Position numbers and translations under genes: made by a program. Shown piece after piece: positions 29,860-38,990 of a stretch of 64,000 bases of DNA; the stretch's first letter is position 1, and each line of letters starts with the position of its first letter. Origin of the DNA: Steinernema hermaphroditum. Taxonomy: Eukaryota; Nematoda; Chromadorea; Rhabditida; Steinernematidae. Location: positions 11,812,092-11,876,091 of the forward strand of contig CM059623.1 of the NCBI GenBank assembly GCA_030435675.1, given 5' to 3'. A model generated the notes under the pieces. The model was not told the DNA's origin and searched no databases. It saw only the letters and a list, made by a program, of their open reading frames with translations.

Positions 29860-30364
29860 CAGAGACATCAGCACCGCCACCAAATTGTAAGGGTCGTAAC
29901 GGAGTTGTTCCTAAAATTGACAAGGGTCTGATTTGGATTCTAAATAGCGGTACCTGAAAAGCGTCGCTTCCTACATCTTCTTTTCTTTAACTTTGAATTA
30001 CGTACACTCACTACTTGAGCGGTCCATATTAACCACAGGGCTCCTATTAAGAAGACCTCGAAATCCATCGGGAAAGCTGATATCAATATCTATCGTAATT
30101 CTATTCCGACGTTCATTGATGCTGTAGACCTCTAGCGCACCCCGTCTCACCTTCAAGGTCGACGCTCAAGGGCGCACGTTTGGAAAACCTTGAATAGTCA
30201 AAACATTATCGGAGGCTTTTTTATTCGCATCTTGACGATTGACGATAGATTTGTGAGCCTGATAGCTATTGTAACACACAGACATTAGACCCAAACTCTC
30301 ACTTGACATCTATTCTGATATTTATTCAACACTTAACTATCAAAAGGAGAAAAACAAGCTCAAC

Positions 30365-31271
30365 CTAAGAGCTCTTGCGTAGCAAAGGCAACTTGACGAG
30401 GCGCTCCACTTCAGCAGCTGCAACTAAAGGTTCGGAACTTCTAAAAATCTCGCAGTTGTTGTGATCCATAGCAAGAACGATTTGGGAGCCTAGAAGTAAA
30501 TAGAATTGAGTGAAGCTACTAGTGATCTGGTCTATTAGTTTACCTTCGATTTTGATTGCTGGCCTGACAACAGTGATAGTCTCTCCGACCTTCAAGTCCA
30601 TACGATTAGGGGTGCGGAGTAGAATGTTGCGTTGTCCATCCGAAATCAATGTTCGGAACAATCCTCCGAAGGTGCTTCGTTCGGCAGTAATTGTTTTCAG
30701 GTTCTCCAGACGGACTTAAAGCAATGAAAATAACATGTGTTATGAGTGAAAATCACATACTTGGAGAAAGAGAGTGCCAGTTAAGTTGATTAAGTTCCGT
30801 GAGCACCTGCACCTCTTGTTCATCAATCTCGTCGACCGTCTCGAAAATTTCTTCCACGGATGACCTACTGGTGTAGTGAAGTTCCACAGTAGCAGGCGTT
30901 TTCTGGAAACGTGACACGTCCTTACACGGGATGAGAACACTCTCCAGTGTCGAGACCTTCTGGTCCCAGGCTACCAGCGGCACGCTAACGTTGTTTCGGG
31001 CCCTCAGCTCCACAACTAGTAGTGAAAGGTTGTCCTTCACTACTCTATTCTGCAGAATCTTTACACATTTGAAGATGCCGGTGGGCCTAAAATTTCAATA
31101 AAAGGAATTGTCATTGTTATAAATGATGACGATGACTTACAATACGTAGCCAGGACGACAGTCAGCGATGGCAGTGAGGATTGGCCTGTCTAGCGGGGCA
31201 CTCCTATATAATTAGAATGACTGATTCATTTGATAGAGCGTAACTTACGTCTCCCTCTCAATCTTAGACAT
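30365..31271 (-). CDS. Unidentified 235-residue protein, possible OB-fold
   Basis: Five exons (31249-31271, 31141-31203, 30761-31086, 30544-30714, 30365-30489) join in perfect phase to 235 residues and a TAG-free frame ending in TAA. One acceptor is AAG rather than CAG/TAG. The sequence alternates predicted beta strands with a pattern seen in OB folds (LSLLVVELRARNNVSVPLVA and ILLRTPNRMDLKVGETITVV), with an acidic middle (EIFETVDEIDEQE). I do not recognise a family. It lies next to the Polinton polymerase on the same strand, so it may be an element-borne nucleic-acid-binding protein or an unrelated host gene. The intact frame contrasts with the decayed polymerase and argues for selection or youth. 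Confidence 0.6.
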
Positions 31272-31481
31272 CTGAGCGTGACCTAGTTTCCTAGTTATAC
31301 CGGAGACCTAGTTTCAGGAGCTTCCTCATCGTCACTACTCACCAAGACTCTGCCTCGCGAATGAAGCTTTTTGACCCCTCGGGGCGTGCGGATGCTCAGG
31401 CTGTGAAAGCAAAACATCCGCCTCTCAACACAGCCTTGCCAATGTGGCGAGCAGTCAAAATATTAAGGGCCGGTCATAGTT

Positions 31482-31680
31482 GCGGAAACTGTTTCCGGAA
31501 ACAGTTTCCGCCATTGTTCCCCGCAAACTGTTTAAACGTTTAAACCTAAACGATGCTCAACAAAAGTGTCCGAGTCTAATTTTTATCGATTTTGTCCGGG
31601 TCTAACCCCTTCTACTTGCATGGACCATGGAGTTTGTAAAGTTTTTCCGGAAACAGTTTCCCGCAAACTGTTTCCGGGTG
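31482..31680. repeat. Palindromic GGAAACAGTTTCC repeat cluster
   Basis: 31482-31511 is a perfect 30-bp palindrome centred on TCCGGA (arms GCGGAAACTGTTTCC). Related inverted motifs recur at 31520-31543 and 31648-31676. It is MITE-like, with no coding capacity. Confidence 0.75.
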
Positions 31681-31924
31681 GAAGTTGTCTCCGTCGTCGG
31701 CATCCGCGTCACATCAGCGTTAGGATCCATAACACCATACCATCTACCGTACCCTTTTCATCCCCCGTAACCACTCATGTACCCCTTTTTCACTAACAAG
31801 CCACATCCAAACCCCTACAGGCTTTTCGGGGTGGGACCTAAACGATGCTCAACAAAAGTGTCCGAGTCTAATTTTTATCGATTTTGTCCGGGTCTAACCC
31901 CTTCTACTTGCATGGACCATGGAG
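31544..31924. repeat. 89-bp direct repeat pair
   Basis: 31544-31632 and 31836-31924 match throughout as far as I can see (start ACCTAAACGATGCTCAACAA), separated by 203 bp carrying part of the palindromic cluster. The second copy joins directly to the duplicated F-box-like gene block at GGAG|CATGTAAAG. Confidence 0.88.
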
Positions 31925-32024
31925 CATGTAAAGTTTCATTCAAGTAAATGCGAGTGCACAAATGAAGTTTTTATCAGAGATGTCAATTGACAAATAAACA
32001 AAGGATGAGAGATTACATTTCCGT

Positions 32025-32885
32025 TCACTCCCCCTGAAAAATGCGTATGTAATCATATGAACAATATGTCTGATGAACATATGTCAGATGTAGTGGTTTG
32101 TATCCGGGAATTTCGTGTTTTGCTGTCCAGTAAAGAGCGTACCCGATACATCCACTACGGTCAATATTGTATTGAGCACAATATTGACACAGATCTTCAG
32201 CCTCGAACGAAACGTAGCCGTTGAACCGGAAATTATGTGCCAAGGTTCCTTGGAGCCAATTTTTGTGGATCAATTCTACAGAGTCAAGTCCAATCCGGAT
32301 CTCCTGGGAATCTTCTAAATCAAGGCCAAGCATGCAACTTACGTTCTCCGAAACCCAGCTTTCAACGAATGGGGTGAATTCTTTGGTTAAATACTTAACA
32401 TGCAATCGCCTGAGATGTCCATACTTCAGCTGCTGGATAAGGAAGTCTTTGCATTCCGGAGAGTACCATAGTGCGAGGGATGCCACGGGAAATTTTGAAA
32501 AAATTCCTATTTTTTCAGAGGACAGAGAGATATATGGTATATCTAGATGAGCTGAGTAAGACAGACGACTTCTTATAAGTCGAAACACATGTTCCGTGAA
32601 CTTCGGCAGAGAGAAAAAGCTCTGCTCCTTTAAGTGGACCTCCGTGATAACTGCAAAATGGTGGTTAGAAAAAACCTCTTCCAGTGATAAAGAATTAGGA
32701 TGGTCCTCGCTCCACATGGCATAGCATGCATCCGTATAAATGTTCAATTTTATTTCCAGGCGTCGTCCAGCATGAGCTTGGGAAATATTGCCCCAATGTC
32801 CGTCGAGCTTCTGGAGATGTTGAAGAGTCTTCTTGTCGACCATGTTTGACACATTTTCGAGGAAAGCAAATGGCAAGCAGTCCAT
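32025..32885 (-). CDS. F-box-like MDxLPxxF family protein, copy 2
   Basis: 286 residues, single exon, near identical to copy 1 at 10119-10991 except that a TGG to TGA change shortens the C-terminus by four residues and a central patch (coding for EQSFFSLPKFTEHVFRL) matches the decayed third copy instead. Homology to copy 1 runs from about 31925 to 33008, well beyond the coding sequence. The presumed role is substrate recognition for a ubiquitin ligase, by family resemblance only. Confidence 0.6.
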   Translation of the reverse strand: MDCLPFAFLENVSNMVDKKTLQHLQKLDGHWGNISQAHAGRRLEIKLNIYTDACYAMWSEDHPNSLSLEEVFSNHHFAVITEVHLKEQSFFSLPKFTEHVFRLIRSRLSYSAHLDIPYISLSSEKIGIFSKFPVASLALWYSPECKDFLIQQLKYGHLRRLHVKYLTKEFTPFVESWVSENVSCMLGLDLEDSQEIRIGLDSVELIHKNWLQGTLAHNFRFNGYVSFEAEDLCQYCAQYNIDRSGCIGYALYWTAKHEIPGYKPLHLTYVHQTYCSYDYIRIFQGE

Positions 32886-33229
32886 ATTTGGCTATTCGCT
32901 TTTCGAGTTCGTTTTTGCTCTGAAAACTTTTAAATGGTAGTGGCTGCAAGGCAGTTAGCATCGTTTTGAACTTCTTTTGTGATGCAAATACACGCGACTG
33001 GTCTCGACTGACAGACGTTTACAAAACTCTCAACGCGAATGCTACCGTACATTTCAATTTTCAGCTTCGTTCGAACATCACCGACGGTATTCGCGTGAGC
33101 ATTTAACCAAAGAGCAGCAACCTCACGAGCCTCTCAAGTCCGCGGATATACGGCAGCAAAGAAATCAATGGTGAACTGACGGGTGGTCGACTAAAATGCA
33201 CTCGTCGACACTGGACGCCACGGAACGCT

Positions 33230-34868
33230 GCGAAAATAGCGATAGATCGTTTTGGCTGGGAGCCTAAATATTAGACTCTCTACCGTTAAAATGTCTGTCT
33301 CGGGATCCCATTGTAGACATCACTGATGATATTTTATTCGAAAGAGGCTGTATTATAGCGCCAGAACATCGATCCAGAAGTTAGATGTCAGGCCTAGAAG
33401 CCCCCTCAAGACATAGACACTATCTGTCGTCGCTTCCGAGATGTTCTTGTAGGGGGACAGTTCGACGACAGACGGGGCCAAGCAAAGGCTGAGCTCGTCG
33501 ACGCCCATTCGATTGATGTCTCTTCTGGAGGCGACGTCCTGAAGATGGCAACAAAGATAAGCCAGCGTTTGTCGATTGACTTGCGGAAGATCGGCTACGC
33601 CGTTCTTCAAAGCCGTCTCGTCCCCCGTCCGGAGCGCTTTTCGAAACGAACTCAATTTTCCACTTGGGACCAGATGCTCATTGAAACTGCTCAGAAATTT
33701 CACCAGACATCCGGTGATGGTCGCAGTTTCTTGGTCATTCAAATCGGGGAACGGTCGACCGGAAAGGAACTCTTCGTAGAGTTTCTTGATATCGGCGTCG
33801 TTTCCCAGATTACGGTAGAGCCCCTGCACACCGAGGCCACGGCTCTCCAGCGCCGCGACGCACTGAACCACCGGGAAGGGAATCTTGCGCGTCGCCGAAC
33901 GAGGGCAGAAGTCCGCGATGTCTAGACGGTTCTTGTCTGAGACTTTGGCGTCTAGACGAGGAGCACAAGGCGCCCGCAAGTGGATGTTGCAGCGACCGTG
34001 GACGCGCATGTGGCAGTCGAGGCACTTCAGCGCCTTCGAGGCTCCGAAGGTCATCAGCTCGCGGCAGAAGTCGCATTTGTGCATCGTCGGCTGGAACAGT
34101 TTGAAGATGTGCTTCCGAGTGTTGATGGGGCTGAGGAGAGCCTCTTGCGTCCACTCGGTAGCTTTGTCCACCATCGTCGACGTCAGTGGACCGTAGCCGG
34201 AATCCTCGGAGAAATCTCCTTCGACGTCATTGGAGCGATCCCGCGACGTTTCTTCTACTCCTCTGTGGACACCGTGGAGTATCTGCTCCCCCACGGTGAG
34301 CTTCATCTGTAGACCTCGATTTTCTATCCTCAAGGAGGCTGTCTCCGATTCCAGGCAAGCGATTCTTCCAAGGGCCTTCCGCAGTTCCTGCTTCAGTCTC
34401 TGGTTATCTTCTTCTGCTTCTTGCAGGCTTCTACCGAGTCGCTGCACCTCAGCTTCTGTTCGAGCAGCCTTCTCCTCCGCCGCTTTTCTTCGGATTTCGA
34501 CGTGCTCGAGGGCGTTCAGTAGATCCAGTTGGTTCTTCGAATCGTCGGCGGCGGCTTTCATGAGGGTCTTCTCGAAAAAGCAGAGGTCGGTCATGTTTTG
34601 CCGCAGAAGAGCGAATTGCTCGGAAAAGTTTTCTTCGGTGATAAGGGACATGTTCCAGCTGACTGATTCTTGGTTTTAAAGACCAGTTCGTGTATATAAA
34701 TTGTGTCATGCAGTGCATCGATTTGAACATAGCATCGCTTCTTGATCAGAGGGAAGAATATACGACCTTCTGAGATCATGTCAAAATAAGCCTTTTGCAA
34801 TTTAAACGGTAGAGAGTCTAATATTTAGGCTCCCAGCCAAAATGATCGATCGCTATTTTCGCAGTGAA
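33230..34868. mobile_element. Candidate inverted-repeat unit carrying a RacGAP-like gene
   Basis: 33230-33292 and 34803-34868 are inverted copies over about 62 bp with two or three mismatches (shared core TTTTGGCTGGGAGCCTAAAT). They flank the complete coding sequence and promoter of RacGAP-like copy B. Copy A (2974-4272) retains only the right member. The structure fits a gene-carrying terminal-inverted-repeat element, or a chance local inversion. No transposase or target duplication was found. Confidence 0.5.
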
Positions 34869-35952
34869 CATACGAAGGGAGCGACTGGTCAGCGAAGCTG
34901 TGAAATGTCAAGGTCTTCAGATTCCGCGGAGTGGAATCACAGAAGATGGTAAGTACTGCTGAAGTGAAGACGTACAGGTTGAAAATACGAAGCTTCCGGT
35001 GGTGAAACGACCGACTTGGAACATCGACTCCAACGAAATGACCGATCCACTCCTTCTACGTGTTTCCTCTGTCTCGACTTGCAGAAATAGACTGTCATTG
35101 TCTGAAGTTCTGTCTCTTTTCGCTATCACAGGCAGCATCCAGTCCCAGCTTGGAAGAACACCACTAAACAGCACTGTAAGGCGCCCGAACACAACCAGAG
35201 CAATTCACGTCAAACTGATATAAGCCCATCTACTCGAGCATTTACAAATAACAACAGACAAATCAATTAGTTGTACTCTTCGCCTTCTTTGCTTTCCTCT
35301 CCTTCTTCTTCTCCTTCTTCTTTTCTTTCTTCATTTTCTTCAGCATTTTTCTCTTGAACTTCGAATTGTCACCACCACCAGCGGCAATTTTACTGAAATA
35401 AAAACGTTCTAAAGAACAGCCCATATGAAAACCACTTACTTCCAAATCTTCATGCGAATTTCCATGGGGACTGAACTGCAGAATGCTTTGAACTCATCTT
35501 CTTCTGTTTGAGCTTTAGTGATCTCGGAGAGTTTCTAAAACAAAAATGTTATAACGCAGCTCTCGACTTTAAAGTACATACTGATAGACCTTGCTCGGTG
35601 ACGATGCTTTTCATAATGCCCGTTTTAAACTGCAGTCCGTGCTCCTCTTTCATGTTCTCGGCCAACAAGATCCTGTTCATCGACTCCTTGGGCTCCTCGT
35701 CTTCTTCTTCCTCGCTGTCATCGGAAGCTTCGCTTCCTGATGAGTACTGGCGCCGCCTCTTCCGCTGATGAGGGGTCTCTTCCACTTTCTCTTTCTTTTC
35801 TTTTTTAATTTTCGGTTTCGCATCAACCCAATCGGACGTCGAACTGGACGGCTTGTCACTGGCTCCGTTCGCCTTGTTGCGGTGCATCTGCTTCACTAAG
35901 TCCGAAGGATTATTTGCATATCCTTTGTCGTCAGCAGTTCCGCTTCTGTTGT
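33312..35952. repeat. Segmental duplication, copy B (2.64 kb)
   Basis: Counterpart of 2933-5573 with a constant offset. Here sequence continues into the rest of CIR1 on the right, so this is the parental arrangement at that end. Confidence 0.95.
33353..34651 (-). CDS. RacGAP-like protein (CYK-4/RACGAP1 type), copy B
   Basis: 432 residues in one exon with coiled coil, C1 module and RhoGAP domain as in copy A. The arginine finger (GLYRNLG) is retained. Differences from copy A include D19N, R104T and the cluster LSYFLK to LSSFRK within the RhoGAP domain; no stop or indel separates them. Both frames being intact suggests recent duplication or continued constraint. It sits between inverted repeats (see 33230-34868). 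Confidence 0.85.
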   Translation of the reverse strand: MSLITEENFSEQFALLRQNMTDLCFFEKTLMKAAADDSKNQLDLLNALEHVEIRRKAAEEKAARTEAEVQRLGRSLQEAEEDNQRLKQELRKALGRIACLESETASLRIENRGLQMKLTVGEQILHGVHRGVEETSRDRSNDVEGDFSEDSGYGPLTSTMVDKATEWTQEALLSPINTRKHIFKLFQPTMHKCDFCRELMTFGASKALKCLDCHMRVHGRCNIHLRAPCAPRLDAKVSDKNRLDIADFCPRSATRKIPFPVVQCVAALESRGLGVQGLYRNLGNDADIKKLYEEFLSGRPFPDLNDQETATITGCLVKFLSSFNEHLVPSGKLSSFRKALRTGDETALKNGVADLPQVNRQTLAYLCCHLQDVASRRDINRMGVDELSLCLAPSVVELSPYKNISEATTDSVYVLRGLLGLTSNFWIDVLAL

Positions 35953-36422
35953 ACAGGGGGCATTCCCGGTCGGTGTTCACGTGACCCCAGGTGCGGCAAC
36001 GAACACAGCGCACATTGCGGACTTGGATTCCAAAGGGCTGGTCTTGGATGTCCTCGTTACCCTTGGCCCACGCTTCACGTGGAGCGTTGTACTTGCGCTG
36101 CCATTCGAACTTCGGTTCCGGCTTGTCCTCTTCCCGTTTGTTGATTCCTGCTGGCGCATCGTACATGAACGAAAGGCCAAGCTTGGCCTTTTCGTCGCCA
36201 AGGAGGGCCTTGTACTGCAGCTGTTCTTGTTCTCTTTCGTACTGCACTCTCAGCTCCTCTTGTCGCTTTGCTTCCATGTCCTGCTTCTGCCGCGCCTCCC
36301 AAACCTACAAACAATCCAGATATAACACCAAAACCGCCTTAGATTTTTACCTTCTTGATGTTCCACCATGCGCTTGGATGGAAGTCCTTCTTGGACATGA
36401 AATTTTGGAATCCTTTGCCCAT
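35263..36422 (-). CDS. CIR1: CIR1-like corepressor / splicing-associated protein
   Basis: Four exons (36351-36422, 35582-36304, 35440-35534, 35263-35392) give 339 residues. The start [16 protein letters not shown] is the conserved CIR N-terminal domain of CBF1-interacting corepressors. A CCHC-like knuckle follows ([16 protein letters not shown]), then IQVRNVR, a lysine/acidic region and a lysine-rich tail. In animals CIR1 bridges the Notch effector CBF1/CSL to histone deacetylases and also associates with splicing factors in the nucleus. All splice sites are standard. Fragments of this gene occur at 2704-2859, 4884-5573 and 11168-11292, making it a repeated donor of duplicated sequence. Confidence 0.88.
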
Positions 36423-36827
36423 GTTGTCGTTAGTTGAAACTGAAATAAAAATGGATTTAGTGGAAACAGAGAAATATGGACGCGGTATATACACGATTGA
36501 ACAACGGAGGAAACGAAAAAAAATAAACCGCAAACGCGGAACATGATAAGCAGCATGGAAGGTTATGACTTCGGCAGCAACACAGAAACGGACGCATGAT
36601 TCGGCGCTGCAGCGAGTGTCTCACGCTTCATGTCTTCGTGGTGAGAGCCAAGGCTTCTCTCAATACCACCTGGGAGATGGGGAAGAGCTCCTTTTCAAAA
36701 GCAATGCTAAACTAAATTTAAGGAATCAATCGATGCGATTATCGATTTTGCATTGCATAACCTTGAATACCGTTGTTTAAGTTCTCGTCAATCAGGGCAG
36801 TTCACAAAACAGATTACTCACAACAAG
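36423..36827. promoter_or_regulatory. Divergent promoter region CIR1 / RacGAP-like gene 3
   Basis: A 405-bp region between two divergently transcribed genes, A-rich on the CIR1 side. A short upstream in-frame extension of the RacGAP-like gene (from 36753) is possible but poorly conserved, so I treat it as 5' UTR. Confidence 0.5.
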
Positions 36828-38234
36828 ATGAACCAAATCAACAACTCTTTCGAAGATGCTCTTTTCTGTATCAAGGAGTCGTTCGAAAACGAGATTGCCC
36901 TGATGAAGACAATCAAGGACCTGCGCCGAGAGCTGGAACTCTCCCACCAGATCAACAAAGGGTTGAACACCCGGTTGGATAAGCTTCAAGAAGAGAAGTT
37001 GGAGCTGGAAAATGAGGTCCAGGCGCTCAAGGAGCAGCTCTTTAAGGCGGACTCAATGGTTGCCTTCCTTGAGTGGGAGCAGAGCTCGATCACCGAGGAG
37101 ATCTCTGGAATAGTCGAGTTGATGCAGAGGAAGAGCGAAAGCGACGATTCGAAGATGCTTCAGGAGGAGCCCCCTGTGAAGACATCCTCTCAGCCTTCCG
37201 ACGACTCGGGCTTCTTCGAGCAGGAGATCCTCCTTTCCTCTCCTCTTCAGTCTTCGACGCCCATCCGGAAGCAACCGACGAAGCGCGTCAGCTTCAAGAG
37301 GGCCGAGATAACGCGACAAACGTCGGCGCCCCTCCCGAAGACCCCCGTGAAGCCTTCCATCAAGCGATTCCACTCCCAGAAGGCCGAAGAAAAGAAGGAA
37401 AAGGAGCCTACTCTCAAGTCCGCTTCGATCAACACCCGGAAGCACACCTTCAAGAGCTTCAGCCCAAAACTGGAGAGCTGCGACGTGTGTGGTCTGCGCA
37501 TCGTCTTCAACGGAAAGCCGGCCGTCAAGTGCTCCGACTGTCAGATCCGTGTCCATACCGCCTGCCGGACGAACACGACCGGTCCTTGCTTCTCCAGGCA
37601 GAAGAATGTGAAGTCCGCTGCAGATAAGACATGTCTAGACATGGCCGACTTCTGCTCCCTCATCGGCTCCGCCCCAAAGATTCCCTTCCCGGTAATCCAA
37701 TGCGTTGCTGCTCTGGAGAGGAAGGGCCTCGAGCAGGAGGGTCTCTACCGTAAGCCGGGCAGTGAAGCCACCGTCAAGAAGCTCCTCGGCGAATTCCTCT
37801 CCGCTCGACCTTTCCCGAAGATGGATTCTCAGGCGCCTGGAACGATCACCGGATGTTTGAAGAAGTTCCTGAACAGCCTGAATGAAACGGTAGTCCCTGT
37901 CAATCGTCTGAACGCGTTCGTGGAAGCCGAGGACGAAGAAGCACTCAAGGCGGCGATAATGAAGCTGTCGCGGACGTGCAGAGACACCCTGGCCTACCTC
38001 TGCGTCCATCTTCAGAAGGTCGTCCAGAAGGGTGAGCACAACAAGATGACCGTACAGGCGCTCAGCCGCTGCGTGGGACCTTCCATCGTGGCGACCTGCC
38101 CAGAGAAGAACATCATGGAGGCAACGAACAACGCAATCTCGGTGATGGGAAAGCTTCTGGAGTTGCCATCTGGCTACTGGCTCAAGCTTCTCGACGGGCT
38201 CATGGACGTGCCTCCTCCTACCCTGCCTGTTTAA
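36828..38234 (+). CDS. RacGAP-like protein, third paralogue
   Basis: 468 residues from ATG 36828, single exon. Coiled coil at about 20-80, a low-complexity Ser/Thr/Pro linker (about 95-205), C1 module (CDVCG, CSDC, HTAC) at about 225-275 and a RhoGAP domain to about 450 with arginine finger GLYRKPG. It is clearly related to copies A and B but diverged along the whole length, so it represents the older paralogue. A polyadenylation-type ATAAAATATAAA follows the stop. Intron absence in all three paralogues suggests an intronless ancestor, for example a retrocopy of cyk-4. Confidence 0.85.
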   Translation: MNQINNSFEDALFCIKESFENEIALMKTIKDLRRELELSHQINKGLNTRLDKLQEEKLELENEVQALKEQLFKADSMVAFLEWEQSSITEEISGIVELMQRKSESDDSKMLQEEPPVKTSSQPSDDSGFFEQEILLSSPLQSSTPIRKQPTKRVSFKRAEITRQTSAPLPKTPVKPSIKRFHSQKAEEKKEKEPTLKSASINTRKHTFKSFSPKLESCDVCGLRIVFNGKPAVKCSDCQIRVHTACRTNTTGPCFSRQKNVKSAADKTCLDMADFCSLIGSAPKIPFPVIQCVAALERKGLEQEGLYRKPGSEATVKKLLGEFLSARPFPKMDSQAPGTITGCLKKFLNSLNETVVPVNRLNAFVEAEDEEALKAAIMKLSRTCRDTLAYLCVHLQKVVQKGEHNKMTVQALSRCVGPSIVATCPEKNIMEATNNAISVMGKLLELPSGYWLKLLDGLMDVPPPTLPV

Positions 38235-38408
38235 ATACAATTACTATAAAATATAAAACTCTGAATCCATGCATAGTTACAACATACAAACCAGTTCCAC
38301 GCCAGAGCCTCCTGAAACCAAATCTAACCCATTACTCCTACAAGCTGCACTTGCGAATTCTTCATATATGCTAAACATGACAAAAACAACATTGTAAACA
38401 AACACTAT

Positions 38409-38810
38409 CTACGAGTTCTTCGCCGCCGTTTCCACTTCAGGTGCCAGAGCCTCCGGTTCCGGCAGAATAGTCGTGATGATACGCAGGATCGCTTCCTCCT
38501 GGTCGTTGGTGAATCGCGCTTCATACTCTTCGATGAGCAGTGATAGGGTAGTTGAGCTGGTGGGTCGAATCTCGATCAGCTGAAGAATTTCGTTCGGGAG
38601 CAGCTTAAACGGCTTGATAGCGCGAATGAACTTCTTGATGTCGTCGGCATTCTGCACAGCTCCCGGACGGTGTTGGAGGTACTTCTTCGCGTTGTGCAGT
38701 ATCGTCGAATGGTTGTTGTGCGCGCGGCGTTTGTTATACGGTGTGCCGACAAGCATCTTCAGCAGTTCCGAGCTCGTGACGGTTCCGGCGCGTGCGTTGA
38801 CTATTTCCAT
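38409..38810 (-). CDS. CRCP: RNA polymerase III subunit RPC9 (CRCP-like)
   Basis: 133 residues, single exon. MEIVNARAGTVTSSELLKML and the helical IRAIKPFKLLPNEILQLIEIRP are characteristic of the RPB4/RPC9 family. RPC9 pairs with the RPC25-type subunit to form the stalk of RNA polymerase III, needed for tRNA and 5S rRNA transcription. A trans-splice-type acceptor (TGTTTCAG) lies 2 bp before the ATG. It follows the malate dehydrogenase gene by about 180 bp on the same strand, consistent with an operon. Confidence 0.83.
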   Translation of the reverse strand: MEIVNARAGTVTSSELLKMLVGTPYNKRRAHNNHSTILHNAKKYLQHRPGAVQNADDIKKFIRAIKPFKLLPNEILQLIEIRPTSSTTLSLLIEEYEARFTNDQEEAILRIITTILPEPEALAPEVETAAKNS

Positions 38811-38990
38811 GCCTGAAACAATCTGATCAATGCAAGCTCTAGAAAAACGAAACAACAATGTCTTCGATCTACAAATCAACCACTCGACCGAATTACATCA
38901 AAGAAATATATACCCGCACGAGACGAGAAAATGGAACACAAGCCATATCGAGGAACGCAAAGCCTTTTAATCTTGTTAGAACACAATCTT

